DNA of 64,000 bases from an uncultured Cyclobacteriaceae bacterium (GCA_937958005.1 CALGOB010000166.1:1-64000), one strand, 5' to 3'; shown: positions 1 to 8,525, counted from the first letter of the stretch. Numbers and translations are program-made. Notes: a model not told the origin generated them from the letters alone.

Positions 1-134
1 CTGAAGGTTTCACCCTGTTGGATCTTTGTCCTTTTTTCATAAGAAATATTGTTTGTTTACTCCTTTAAGTTAATCAAAATCCACATCATATACAATCTAA
101 TTTAAGATCCTTTTTTGCTTAAGTTAAGTGCATT

Positions 135-172
135 GGGGGCGCCCGGCCAGGGGAATTAATATCCCTTAGGGA
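135..172 (+). repeat. 3' fragment of the dispersed hairpin element
   Basis: This matches only the right third of the 91-105 bp element found elsewhere in the window: the GC box (CGCCCGGCCAGGGG), then AATTAATATCCCTTAGGGA, followed by TTAAAA. The first two hairpins are missing, so this is a truncated copy. It shows that the GC box and the terminal ATCCCT/AGGGAT hairpin can persist alone. Confidence 0.85.
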
Positions 173-395
173 TTAAAATTTCAAAAACACGCTACCCACT
201 CCCATCCACAATTACGTCTGGCGATTCGATCTCCAACAATCGTTTTAGGATTATGTAAAATGAATTTGTTGGCAAACACAAGTCTATTAAGTATGAATTA
301 GTCCATTAATTCCCTCTTTCTCAAAGGAAATCAACAGCATGTCTAGTATCTTAAAGAACAATTACACTGCAAAAAAACCATATTTATTTCAAGAC

Positions 396-403
396 TATCT
401 TTG
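396..403 (+). promoter_or_regulatory. Bacteroidetes -7 box (TATCTTTG) upstream of mtaB
   Basis: TATCTTTG fits the Bacteroidetes TAnnTTTG -7 consensus and lies 20 bp before the mtaB ATG. No clear -33 TTTG box is visible, so this is a moderate call. Confidence 0.4.
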
Positions 404-423
404 TTTGATTAATTTTGCAGCTT

Positions 424-1722
424 ATGAAGAAGGTAGCTTTTCACACATTAGGCTGTAAATTGAATTTCTCAGAAACGTCCACCATAGCGAGGACTTTTCA
501 AGAGAGTGGATACCAGCGTGTTGATTTTGAAGACACTCCAGATGTTTTTGTGATCAATACATGCTCTGTTACAGAAAATGCAGACAAGAAATGCAGACAG
601 ATTGTGAAAAATGCCAAGAAAGTATCCCCAGATTCTTTCGTTACCATTATTGGTTGTTTTGCACAGCTCAAACCAGTAGCCATTTCTGAAATCCCTGGGG
701 TAGATGCTGTGCTGGGAGCATCAGAAAAGTTTAAATTACTTGAGTTATTGGGTGATTTTGAGAAAAAAGACCAGCCACAGGTTTTTGCTTCTGACATTTA
801 TGAAGCGAAGGATTATCATACTTCCTATTCTATGGGAGACCGTACCAGAACCTTCCTAAAAGTACAGGATGGCTGTAATTATGGGTGTGCTTTCTGCACC
901 ATCCCGCTTGCCCGAGGTAAAAGCAGAAGTGATACTATTGCCAACATAGTAGCTACTGCTAAAGAAATAGCACAGACTGAAGTAAAAGAAATTGTACTCA
1001 CTGGGGTAAATATTGGTGATTTTGGTATACAAGATGGCAAAAGAATCGAGAAGTTTATTGATCTAATCCGCGAGCTTGATCAGGTAGAAGGCATAGAGAG
1101 GTTTAGGATTTCTTCTATAGAACCTAACCTATTAAGCAGCGACATTATCCAGTTTGTAGCCTCTTCTAAGAGATTTGTGCCACATTTTCATATTCCATTG
1201 CAATCAGGTAGTAACAAGATCCTCAAACTGATGAATAGGCGTTACCTAAGAGAACTTTATGTAGACCGCGTAAAGCAAATCAAAGAACTGATGCCGCACT
1301 GTTGTATAGGGGTAGATATTATTGTAGGGTTTCCAGGCGAAACAGAAGAAGATTTTATTGAAACTTATAATTTCTTAAATGAACTGGACATTTCTTACCT
1401 ACATGTATTCACCTATTCAGAAAGGCCAAATACAAGAGCTGTAGCAATGGATGGTACAATACCCAATGCTGAAAGAAATAGAAGGTCTAAAATGCTTAGA
1501 ATTCTTTCTGAGAAAAAGAAAAGAGCTTTCTATGAAGAAAATTTAGAAAGTACCAGCAGCATCCTTTTTGAAGGAGAGAATGTCAATGGAAAAATGCTAG
1601 GCTTTTCTGAAAATTATGTAAGAGTTTCTACAAATTATGATGAAAAATTAGTCAATCAAACTATTTCTGGAATCATAAAATCTATAGGGGAAGACAATTT
1701 AGCCATAGCAGAGCTTATCTAA
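424..1722 (+). CDS. mtaB: tRNA t6A37 methylthiotransferase MtaB
   Basis: Radical-SAM enzyme that adds a methylthio group to N6-threonylcarbamoyladenosine at tRNA position 37. The N-terminal MTTase domain carries the auxiliary-cluster cysteines C11 (LGCKLN), C47 (NTCSVTENADKKC) and C78 (IIGCFAQ). The radical-SAM CxxxCxxC motif (CNYGCAFC) follows near residue 150, and a short TRAM-like tail ends the protein. The frame is open from a TTG at 415, but the ATG at 424 gives the standard MKKVAFHTLGCKLN start and is preferred. At 432 aa it has the usual MtaB length; RimO and MiaB are less likely because of the short C-terminus and the TENADKKCRQ motif. It appears monocistronic. Confidence 0.93.
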   Translation: MKKVAFHTLGCKLNFSETSTIARTFQESGYQRVDFEDTPDVFVINTCSVTENADKKCRQIVKNAKKVSPDSFVTIIGCFAQLKPVAISEIPGVDAVLGASEKFKLLELLGDFEKKDQPQVFASDIYEAKDYHTSYSMGDRTRTFLKVQDGCNYGCAFCTIPLARGKSRSDTIANIVATAKEIAQTEVKEIVLTGVNIGDFGIQDGKRIEKFIDLIRELDQVEGIERFRISSIEPNLLSSDIIQFVASSKRFVPHFHIPLQSGSNKILKLMNRRYLRELYVDRVKQIKELMPHCCIGVDIIVGFPGETEEDFIETYNFLNELDISYLHVFTYSERPNTRAVAMDGTIPNAERNRRSKMLRILSEKKKRAFYEENLESTSSILFEGENVNGKMLGFSENYVRVSTNYDEKLVNQTISGIIKSIGEDNLAIAELI

Positions 1723-1771
1723 GGCTGAGTGATCAGCAAGAAAAATCACAATCTCATCATTAAACAAAAAC

Positions 1772-1798
1772 CGCCCATAAACCCAAAAATACTGGGCG
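1772..1798 (+). terminator. Hairpin after mtaB
   Basis: CGCCCA (1772-1777) pairs with TGGGCG (1793-1798) about 50 bp after the mtaB stop. No T-run follows, so termination is uncertain. Confidence 0.35.
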
Positions 1799-1992
1799 AT
1801 TCATAGCATATCATAATAAAAACAGAAGGTATAGTTTTTCCCTTAAAAAAAATCCTTCCGTTACTAAACCATTATATGCCACAGTCTTTATATATTTAAA
1901 TACAAGAGTAATTAACTAACATGATATTAAATATTAGTAATTTACTTACTCTTTACGAGCCATATTAATTTTAACTATTATTTAAAAGAATT

Positions 1993-2181
1993 ATGAAAAA
2001 ACTAATTTACACATTCGCACTAATACTATTAACTTTATCTTTCACCGCATGTAGCCCCCAAGACTCACTAGAGGACATTACTATTGAAATTTTAGAAGAA
2101 GACAAGAGTACAACACCTTATTCAAGGAAGGAAAAAGGAGGTTCTAAAAAGAAAATCCGGGATGAGGGAAGTCCATTTTAG
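1993..2181 (+). CDS. Small lipoprotein of unknown function
   Basis: A 62-residue protein with a clear lipoprotein signal: MKK, a hydrophobic stretch, then the lipobox LSFTAC with the cysteine at about residue 20. The mature part is about 40 residues and strongly charged, acidic first (EDITIEILEEDK) and then basic and Lys/Gly-rich (KEKGGSKKK). No family is recognised. It is followed directly by a strong terminator and then by a TPR membrane protein, so it forms its own transcription unit. The signal peptide and terminator make it likely to be a real gene despite its size. Confidence 0.7.
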   Translation: MKKLIYTFALILLTLSFTACSPQDSLEDITIEILEEDKSTTPYSRKEKGGSKKKIRDEGSPF

Positions 2182-2196
2182 TTTTAAAAATTCCTT

Positions 2197-2226
2197 AAGG
2201 CAGATGGTATTTGTCTGCCTTTTTTA
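2197..2226 (+). terminator. Rho-independent terminator after the small lipoprotein
   Basis: AAGGCAGA (2197-2204) and TCTGCCTT (2214-2221) form an 8-bp stem with a 9-nt loop, followed by TTTTTATT. Confidence 0.85.
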
Positions 2227-2262
2227 TTAACTTTAGTTCGTTAATAGCTAACTTATTATCAT

Positions 2263-3525
2263 ATGCTGAATTACGCGCTAGCAATTTTTTTCTCGATCAC
2301 GAGCTTTTATCTCACTGATAAGAATATTCATTCCGAATTTGATTCCATGATTAAAAAGTCTGGAATTCTATATGGTAATGGAGAAATCCAAAATGCAATT
2401 ACTTTAGCAAGTAATGCCAGAGAGTTTGCAATAACACACAATTACGAATGGGGTAAATCAAAATCTCTTTTTGCATTGGCTTTTTTTCATCATAAAAATC
2501 AATCTTACGAAAAAGCAGTACCCTATTATTTTGAATTGTTAAACAACTATGATGACATAGGAAGTCAAGAGGCATATAAAGAGAAATGCAAAGTCTATCT
2601 AAATCTTGGTAACATCATGCTAGATCACTCTAAGTTTCATGAATCAATCAAGTATTATAATTTGGGTATTTCTATTGCGAAAAAATATAGTTTTATAGAT
2701 CTGCATTATAGTCTTATTAATAATAAAATTAACACATATATAGATTTGAAAGATTATGATTCTGCAATTACAGCTTTAGAAGTAACAGCCAATCTTCTTC
2801 AGATGAATAATGTAGTCAGGAAGTTAAAAGGCTTAAATCAAAGTGGGCTAATAAATGATGGTCTAAAAGAAAGTAAATTAGCAAGAACAATATATCAAAA
2901 AATTATAGATCTAGAAGTAAATGACCCTACTCCTAGGTTCACTGGTACAGCGTTGATCAATATAGCTAGTTCATATTATGATGAGGGCTCTTATCAAATG
3001 GCTCTCCAATATTATGAAAAAGCGCTTACCATTAGCAAAGCCTACAACGAAATTGCTGATATTTTTCTGGTATATCTATCATATGCCAAAGTTTACTTAA
3101 AGACCAATGAATTAACAAAAGCCTCACAATATGCAAAAAAAGCAGAAGCTTTGTATCCTGAGGTCAATCAAATCAAGGAAAACATAGAAATTTTCTCTTT
3201 ACTAAGTGACATTCATTTTGAAATGAACGACATAGAACAAGGTAAAGCTTATGCTAAAACAAATGCTGCAGAATTAACAGCTTTGTTTGATCGCCAACAA
3301 AAACTCACAGACATTGGCAGTCAATACAAAATGGATTACATCACCTCTAGTTATTTCGCTGAAAAAGAAAAAAAGAAAAACACTCATACTTTCATCTGGG
3401 TCATCATTACAATGGTACTTAGTTTCTTGGTCTTTAGACTTTATCAGCTATACAAAAAAATTATGGTAGGTAGGTTGCTGAGAAAAGAAATGGAATCAGT
3501 CCACTTTGACTTGAGTGATCTTTGA
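2263..3525 (+). CDS. TPR-repeat membrane protein, output domain absent
   Basis: A 420-residue protein with an N-terminal hydrophobic segment (secretion signal or anchor), about six to seven tetratricopeptide repeats (e.g. KAVPYYFELLNNYDD, SIKYYNLGISIAKKY, MALQYYEKALTISKAY) and one C-terminal transmembrane helix near residues 375-395 (TFIWVIITMVLSFLVFRLY). Bacteroidetes have many proteins of this layout whose short cytoplasmic coiled coil leads into a histidine kinase, LuxR or LytTR domain. Here only about 25 residues follow the membrane helix, ending in HFDLSDL, and a degenerate tandem repeat begins exactly at the stop. It may be a truncated sensor regulator, or a genuine short form. A periplasmic sensing role is inference. 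Confidence 0.75.
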   Translation: MLNYALAIFFSITSFYLTDKNIHSEFDSMIKKSGILYGNGEIQNAITLASNAREFAITHNYEWGKSKSLFALAFFHHKNQSYEKAVPYYFELLNNYDDIGSQEAYKEKCKVYLNLGNIMLDHSKFHESIKYYNLGISIAKKYSFIDLHYSLINNKINTYIDLKDYDSAITALEVTANLLQMNNVVRKLKGLNQSGLINDGLKESKLARTIYQKIIDLEVNDPTPRFTGTALINIASSYYDEGSYQMALQYYEKALTISKAYNEIADIFLVYLSYAKVYLKTNELTKASQYAKKAEALYPEVNQIKENIEIFSLLSDIHFEMNDIEQGKAYAKTNAAELTALFDRQQKLTDIGSQYKMDYITSSYFAEKEKKKNTHTFIWVIITMVLSFLVFRLYQLYKKIMVGRLLRKEMESVHFDLSDL

Positions 3526-3670
3526 TTTGCTTTGAAAAAGGAATTAATAATTATTAATTAGGAATTAGGAATTGCGTAATTGATGACTTGCTTTGAGTAG
3601 GGAATTAGTGATTTTTAATTAGGAATGTGTAATTGATGGACTTGCTTTGGGGAGTGAATTAGTGATTTAT
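3524..3670. repeat. Degenerate tandem repeat, three units of 54-61 bp
   Basis: Three units begin with GAT/CTTGCTTTG at 3524, 3585 and 3639. Each continues with GGAATTAGTGATTTTTAATTAGGAAT-like text and ends near AATTGATG. The first unit starts at the stop codon of the TPR gene. AT-rich, no coding potential. Confidence 0.7.
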
Positions 3671-3740
3671 GGTGCTTGATTGATAGCTATTAACATCCTT
3701 TATTTTCATTTCAATCAGCCTGAAGTGCATTTACGCTACT

Positions 3741-3823
3741 TACTAGCCGTGATAGAAACGGCAGCTTTCTGATAACCGGAGGTTTATCAGAAACTATAGT
3801 GTATAGCGCGGACCAAGCTGGTA
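3741..3823 (+). ncRNA. Structured RNA candidate resembling the Bacteroidetes Flavo-1 motif
   Basis: An outer stem TACTAGC (3741-3747) / GCTGGTA (3817-3823) continues into CGTG/CGCG and encloses the conserved-looking text GATAGAAACGGCA and TATAGTGTATAGCGCGGA. Between these lies a perfect 9-bp hairpin, TTCTGATAA (3767-3775) / TTATCAGAA (3784-3792). This layout, with GATAGAA-CGGC, a variable hairpin and then TATAGCGnATAGC, is what I remember for a very common intergenic RNA in Flavobacteriia and relatives. The Flavo-1 name is from memory and unverified. It is not in a coding region and lies between convergent genes. Confidence 0.55.
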
Positions 3824-3952
3824 GAATAGGAAGGCCATTTTGCTCCTCATCTTTTTTAGCCAATATCACTTTACAAATAAGAACCTATCAACGGAATAAA
3901 CTCATTAGTTTGCAAGAGCCTTTTAACGTCTCTCAACAAAAGTTTATACAAT

Positions 3953-3990
3953 AAAAAAGGTGCAAGATCAGAAATCATGCACCTAAAAAA
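3953..3990 (-). terminator. Terminator of the RiPP precursor gene
   Basis: GGTGCA (3959-3964) and TGCACC (3978-3983) form a stem with partial inner pairing. On the minus strand it is followed by TTTTTTAT, about 30 bp after the stop codon of the lanthipeptide-like gene. A-rich and T-rich flanks could make it work in both directions. Confidence 0.75.
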
Positions 3991-4015
3991 TCATTCCAAA
4001 ATTGTGCTACAATGG

Positions 4016-4228
4016 TTAGCAATTCTTAGAACCACAGAATATCCCTTTTGTATGATTATCCTTCGTATTACCTATAAATCCTTTACACCCATCATGATAA
4101 GGTGCATGTGAAAAATATAGTCCTATAGATGAAAATCCTCCTTTTAAAGTCTTTATATAATTTTCTTCTATGGAAGTCACAAAACTTTCAACTTTTAGTT
4201 CACCGATTTTTAATTTGTTGTTTTTCAT
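4016..4228 (-). CDS. Putative lanthipeptide (pinensin-like) precursor peptide
   Basis: A 70-residue RiPP precursor candidate. The leader contains KLKIGELKVESFVTS (residues 5-19), which I recognise as the Bacteroidetes class I lanthipeptide/pinensin type (L-x-V-x-SFVTS). It ends in a double-glycine site, LKGG (28-31). The presumed core, residues 32-70, has three Cys (48, 65, 70) and six Ser/Thr (33, 34, 40, 55, 60, 67), suited to lanthionine formation, and is rich in Gly and aromatic residues. A terminator follows. No LanB/LanC modification enzyme, peptidase-ABC transporter or immunity gene is in the window, so the peptide is an orphan here and any enzymes must be elsewhere. Ring pattern and activity are unknown. 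Confidence 0.75.
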   Translation of the reverse strand: MKNNKLKIGELKVESFVTSIEENYIKTLKGGFSSIGLYFSHAPYHDGCKGFIGNTKDNHTKGIFCGSKNC

Positions 4229-4277
4229 CTGTTTAAGAAATTTAATGACTTCCCTACTCTACTAACGATTGCACACA

Positions 4278-4314
4278 AAACACTAAAAGTTTTTCGGTTT
4301 CCCTTTTAGTGTTT
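4278..4314 (-). terminator. Strong hairpin after the M28 peptidase gene
   Basis: AAACACTAAAAG (4278-4289) and CTTTTAGTGTTT (4303-4314) form a perfect 12-bp stem with a 13-nt loop. It lies about 115 bp downstream of the minus-strand peptidase stop, with a short T-rich end on that strand. It separates the peptidase from the RiPP gene. Confidence 0.6.
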
Positions 4315-4428
4315 AACTCATTAGTAAGTTAGATCCATCTTCATCCTTTCATCAAATGTTTGATTAGCTTCTTTGGCAAAATAGCTTTAAACAGCTAATC
4401 AAACTATTACCTCAGTCACTGTTTTAAG

Positions 4429-5778
4429 TTACCTGATTATAGCACTTGGAAAAACCACTACGCTTTCGTTCCCGTCTTTACCTACTGCCGCCACACCAAA
4501 TAAGAAATTATCTATCACGATTCCTTTGAGCGTAAACTCGGTCACATCTCCTACATAGCGAGAGTATTCCCACTGCGGGCTAGTAGTTTCTCTCCAGTAA
4601 ATCTTATAACCTGCTAAGTTTTTAGCATTTACTTTTTCCCATGCCAGCTGAGTATCTGGTTTCACTATTCCTCCTATTTTTACGTTTTTAGGTTGTGGTG
4701 GCGCCCAAGCTAAACCAGCTAAATTGATTGCATTGACAGCCGTTAGTTTAGCTACATAATCAAAATTTACTTTTTCCAGTACATCTCCATATTTAATTCC
4801 ATTTTCAGTCCTTAAATCTTGATGTTGCCTGTTATAATTCTCATGGGTTTCCATAATCCTAATGCCTGCAAATCCAGCATCATTAAAAGGCCTATGGTGT
4901 CCTCCCCTCCCGAACCGGTCTAAGCGATAGATCATTTTAGGTTTCATATCTGGCATATAGGTAGAAACAGATTTGTGAATAAACCTTGCTAGCTGACGAG
5001 AAATACCATCTACTTCTCCACCATAAAACCTTCTAGATCTTCTTTCTCTTTCCGTTTCTGTTACTGGTGTAGGCTCAGAGAATATCCTGAATGACTTATT
5101 GTCAATTACTCCATCTATGCCTTCAATATTCCCGATCATGTCATTATTAAGCACTCCTACTATGTCCCATCCTTCTTCTTTTGCCATTTTGGCCATATGA
5201 CCTCCACCAAAAAGACCTTGTTCTTCACCAGAAAGTCCTACATAAATAATACTACTAGGAAATTTATACTTAGATAAAAGCCTTGCTGCCTCTAAGGCTC
5301 CCGCCATTCCGGTTGCATTATCATTAGCTCCTGGAGACTCATCTGTAAAATTATTAGCGTCTGATACTCTTGAATCTATATCACCACTCATGATGACATA
5401 TCGGTTAGGGAATTCTGTCCCCCTTTGAATAGCGATGACATTCACTACTTCTACATCTTTTACGATTCGGGCATTGGCTCCTTTCTTTTCTAAGGTACGC
5501 TGATACTTTACTTCTAAGCAATTACCACATGCTCTTGAAATACGCTCAAACTCAGACTTGATCCATCTTCTTGCTGCTCCTATTCCCCTGGTCTGAGAAA
5601 CTGTATCAGACAAAGTATGCCTAGTCCCGAACCCAACCAATTTAGTAATATCTTTCTGAAGCCTACTGGGCGAAGAAGCTTCTATGATATCATACATCCT
5701 CAAATCAACTTCCGTTTGCGCCATCACCGTGCCTATACCCAATAGACCAATGAATGTTAGGGTAAACAGTTTTTTCAT
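4429..5778 (-). CDS. Secreted M28-family metallopeptidase with C-terminal Fn3-like domain
   Basis: A 449-residue zinc peptidase of family M28. A signal peptide ends at about residue 20 (GTVMAQ). Catalytic-domain motifs are GDIDS (132-136), GANDNATG (150-157), SGEEQGLFG (183-191) with the catalytic Glu, and NNDMIGN (211-217). A fibronectin-like module follows from about residue 365 (PPQPKNVKIGG...YKIYWRETTSP). The usual first zinc ligand His of the GHxDS motif is Asp here (GDIDS). This may still bind metal, but substrate and activity are unproven. No T9SS sorting tail is seen, so it is probably periplasmic. It is divergent from mltA with a 50-bp shared promoter gap. Confidence 0.85.
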   Translation of the reverse strand: MKKLFTLTFIGLLGIGTVMAQTEVDLRMYDIIEASSPSRLQKDITKLVGFGTRHTLSDTVSQTRGIGAARRWIKSEFERISRACGNCLEVKYQRTLEKKGANARIVKDVEVVNVIAIQRGTEFPNRYVIMSGDIDSRVSDANNFTDESPGANDNATGMAGALEAARLLSKYKFPSSIIYVGLSGEEQGLFGGGHMAKMAKEEGWDIVGVLNNDMIGNIEGIDGVIDNKSFRIFSEPTPVTETERERRSRRFYGGEVDGISRQLARFIHKSVSTYMPDMKPKMIYRLDRFGRGGHHRPFNDAGFAGIRIMETHENYNRQHQDLRTENGIKYGDVLEKVNFDYVAKLTAVNAINLAGLAWAPPQPKNVKIGGIVKPDTQLAWEKVNAKNLAGYKIYWRETTSPQWEYSRYVGDVTEFTLKGIVIDNFLFGVAAVGKDGNESVVVFPSAIIR

Positions 5779-5828
5779 ATCAATAACTTTTTATTTCTTT
5801 GAGCTAAAATTAAATAAAAAACGGGCCT

Positions 5829-7019
5829 ATGCGTAAATTTTTATATAAATGGAGTAAAAGCATAAGGGTCATTGGCCTACTGGTAGCTGCTTCGTTTTTT
5901 GGCCTACTTACACAATGTAATCGGAATACAGTTCCTGTTGTTTCACCTGAACCCATCGTAAATGAAGTAAAACCTATCTCCCCTTTAGTGATCAATAAAG
6001 GAAAAAACCTCAATGCATACAAACAGTCTGATATTTATTATAAAGATCGCCTCCCTACTTTCCAGTTAAACTACTCATTGCCCCCATTAAAAGAAGCTGC
6101 CAACAATCAATTGCATTACTTAAAATGGACTTATAAAAAAAGCAATCAATATTTTGGGTCACTCACTGTTAAACACAAAGACATGCAAGCAGTGGCTGCT
6201 CAACTTTCTGAACAGGACAGCCTAGGCATTGCTTATCTACAAGATAATTTTAGGTTCCACAGACTTTCTGGTGCAGATAGCCTGGGCAACATCTTATATA
6301 CAGGGTATTTTACGCCTACACTCCAAGTAAAATCTAAACAAGACTCTGTTTTTAAATACCCTTTTTACAAGAACCCATCTAGGAGAAAAAATCACCAACT
6401 CCCTGAAAGAAGTAAGATTGATTATGAAAACGCATTGGCAAATAAAGGTTTAGAGATTGCTTGGTCAAACAGGCTTTTTGATAATTTTATCCTCCATGTA
6501 CAGGGTTCTGGGATAGTAGAATTTGAAGATGGTACTAAGAAAATTTTAGCTTATGACGGTAAAAATGGCCACCCTTATACGAGTATTGGTAAATATTTAA
6601 AAGAGCTAGGGGAAATTGCCGAAGAAAATATGTCTCTCTCTGCCATAGATGATTGGCTGGTTTCACATCCAGAACGTGAACAAGAGGTTTTAAGCATTAA
6701 CCAATCTTATGTTTTTTTCAAGCTAAAAGATCCTGTCCCCATAGGGTCTGCCAATGTAAAATTGACGGCAGATTATTCGATAGCAGTAGATACGGACATC
6801 ATCCCATTAGGGAGTACTTTATTAGCTGAAATTCCTATTTTAGATAGTGCTAATGTCTTTCTAAAGCATGAATACCGCATTCTTTTTCCTCAAGATAGAG
6901 GCGGAGCGATCAAAGGCCCAGGGAGGATCGACTTATACTGTGGGATAGGTGCAAAAGGAATTGCAACTGCCAACAGTCTCAATCATTACGGTAGAGTTTG
7001 GTTGCTTTTACCAAAATAA
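5829..7019 (+). CDS. mltA: Membrane-bound lytic transglycosylase MltA family lipoprotein
   Basis: A 396-residue murein lytic transglycosylase (GH102 type) that cleaves glycan strands with formation of 1,6-anhydromuramic acid. The N-terminus is a lipoprotein signal with lipobox LLTQC near residue 34. MltA-family motifs are YTGYFTP, HVQGSGIVEFEDG, YDGKNGHPYTSIG, and the C-terminal 3D-type part with FPQDRGGAIKGPGRIDLYCG, which holds the conserved Asp residues. Length fits the family. The protein should be anchored in an envelope membrane. It is transcribed away from the M28 peptidase; no operon partner follows. Confidence 0.9.
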   Translation: MRKFLYKWSKSIRVIGLLVAASFFGLLTQCNRNTVPVVSPEPIVNEVKPISPLVINKGKNLNAYKQSDIYYKDRLPTFQLNYSLPPLKEAANNQLHYLKWTYKKSNQYFGSLTVKHKDMQAVAAQLSEQDSLGIAYLQDNFRFHRLSGADSLGNILYTGYFTPTLQVKSKQDSVFKYPFYKNPSRRKNHQLPERSKIDYENALANKGLEIAWSNRLFDNFILHVQGSGIVEFEDGTKKILAYDGKNGHPYTSIGKYLKELGEIAEENMSLSAIDDWLVSHPEREQEVLSINQSYVFFKLKDPVPIGSANVKLTADYSIAVDTDIIPLGSTLLAEIPILDSANVFLKHEYRILFPQDRGGAIKGPGRIDLYCGIGAKGIATANSLNHYGRVWLLLPK

Positions 7020-7419
7020 TAGTAGAAATCCCACATTTTTTAAATTTAAAGGATTGGTAGTATAACCCTACTTTGACATCTTAGAAAAATAGGTGTTTCA
7101 CGCCTTTGACTTTGTCTTCACAGCCAACCTTTACAATCTGCCAACCTGGCCCGGTGAGGACACAGATTGAGGCGTCTTAGACTTAGATGACAACGGAATA
7201 AGAAGTTTTTCTTCTCTCAAATACAAAATCCATTTTTTACCTTTCTATAAGGGATAAAAACACCCTTATCTGAAATAGCTACCTTCTTTCCTTTATCAAT
7301 ATTTTTTACTATTCCATCTTCAAATAACCACAAATAACCATTAAAGCCCATCCATTGATTATCTAGTTCAATGGATAAATACTTCTGTTTAGATTTATGG
7401 ACTTAAAAGAGATAATTCT
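7020..7419. other. Intergenic region with decayed repeat and coding remnant
   Basis: 400 bp without an intact gene. 7095-7176 (GCCTTTGACTTTGTCTTC...GGACACAGATTGAGGCG) resembles text at 31968-32035 and in part 58072-58090, so it is a degenerate repeat. 7217-7402 on the minus strand is an open frame without a proper start (see separate entry). Confidence 0.55.
7217..7402 (-). pseudogene. Short coding remnant
   Basis: An open minus-strand frame of about 61 codons with protein-like composition (e.g. MGFNGYLWLFEDGIVKNIDK, KVAISDKGVFIPYRK). The only in-frame ATG would give about 40 residues, and a stop precedes the frame at 7403-7405. I do not recognise a family. It looks like a relic of a longer gene. 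Confidence 0.3.
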
Positions 7420-8322
7420 ATGAATCGTATTTACTTATTAGTCTTTTTGATCATTGCTACGTCATGTTACATACAAGTTGATAAAAAAGAAGAAGAGAAA
7501 GAAACAGTAATTGAAGAGCCTTATACACTGGCCAAGCCTAAACCAGAGTGGGTCAAAACAAGGGTCTCTGAAGCTAAAGCAAGACTATCGCAGTCAAAAG
7601 CTGGCCAACTTGTTTGGGCGGCCATGGAGTACCATGGTGGCCTAGAAAAATGGTGGAATAATGGTCCAGTCTACTATCGATTTAATTATCAACCTAAGCC
7701 TGGTACTGGAACTCTAAGAGATACTTATGAAACAGCGGATTACTGGTCTTCTAAAACCCGTCACCAAAGGGTTTCTAATAGCAACGAAGAATATGGATGG
7801 GACGGAGAAAAATCTTGGTATTTCCCAAAAACTGCTGAAATTCCTTATAATACAAGGTTCTGGGCATTAACACCTTATTACTTTGCAGGTATGCCCTTCG
7901 TATTTGCTGATCCTGGTGTATTCCTTAATCAAGAAGATGACGTTGAATATGAAGGTACTACTTATCAAGTGGTTAAAGCTACTTTTGGTGATGGTGTAGG
8001 AGATGCACCGGATGATTATTATATACTGTATATCACACCTGAAACTTCTAGGTTAGCTGCTATTCGCTATGTTGTATCTTATCCTGCATATTTTAAGAAA
8101 GGGGAACATACACAAGAAAAACTAATGACCTATGAAGGTGAGCAAAAAGTAGATGGGATAATCTTCCCTATGAAACATAGAACCTTTATGTGGGAAGCTG
8201 ATGGTTCCGTTGGAAAGTATGTTACTGATATTACTTTATCAGACATCGCATTTAAACCAACTACTGAACAATCTTATTTTAACATGCCTGCCGAAAGTTT
8301 TGTCATGGAGGGGTTAAAGTAG
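7420..8322 (+). CDS. Lipoprotein of unknown function, DUF6503-like
   Basis: A 300-residue exported lipoprotein with lipobox IIATSC near residue 17. The mature part is rich in aromatic residues and beta-prone (e.g. WAAMEYHGGLEKWWNNGPVY, EYGWDGEKSWYFPK, EQKVDGIIFPMKHRTFMWEA), which suggests an envelope lipid- or hydrophobe-binding fold like LolA/outer-membrane carrier proteins. I tentatively place it with the Bacteroidetes DUF6503 family from memory. It is transcribed alone and ends at a strong terminator. Confidence 0.7.
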   Translation: MNRIYLLVFLIIATSCYIQVDKKEEEKETVIEEPYTLAKPKPEWVKTRVSEAKARLSQSKAGQLVWAAMEYHGGLEKWWNNGPVYYRFNYQPKPGTGTLRDTYETADYWSSKTRHQRVSNSNEEYGWDGEKSWYFPKTAEIPYNTRFWALTPYYFAGMPFVFADPGVFLNQEDDVEYEGTTYQVVKATFGDGVGDAPDDYYILYITPETSRLAAIRYVVSYPAYFKKGEHTQEKLMTYEGEQKVDGIIFPMKHRTFMWEADGSVGKYVTDITLSDIAFKPTTEQSYFNMPAESFVMEGLK

Positions 8323-8337
8323 CTTCACCTAATGAAT

Positions 8338-8369
8338 AACTGAGTGAAGATCTCTAATTTCACTCAGTT
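8338..8369 (+). terminator. Terminator after the DUF6503-like gene
   Basis: AACTGAGTGAA (8338-8348) and TTCACTCAGTT (8359-8369) form a perfect 11-bp stem with a 10-nt loop, followed by GTTCTT, 16 bp after the stop. Confidence 0.75.
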
Positions 8370-8525
8370 GTTCTTACGATTTCCAGCAATCAAAAGTCTA
8401 GGTGAACAAACTTGAAAATATAAAAAAAGAATTTAGGTATAGACCTCCAATTAAATACTTACTAATTGAACTGGCATCAACACCAGTATCAATACTTTTT
8501 TTCTATTAATAAATGATGGTAGTAT

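Larger units (their letters stand above)
1..414. other. Intergenic left edge of window
   Basis: No complete gene is visible here. A minus-strand ATG at 38-40 opens a frame (MKKGQRSNRVKPS) that runs off the left edge. It could be the start of a gene, but 13 codons are too few to judge. A 38-bp fragment of the dispersed hairpin element lies at 135-172. The rest is AT-rich and unremarkable up to the promoter-like box before mtaB. Confidence 0.4.
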
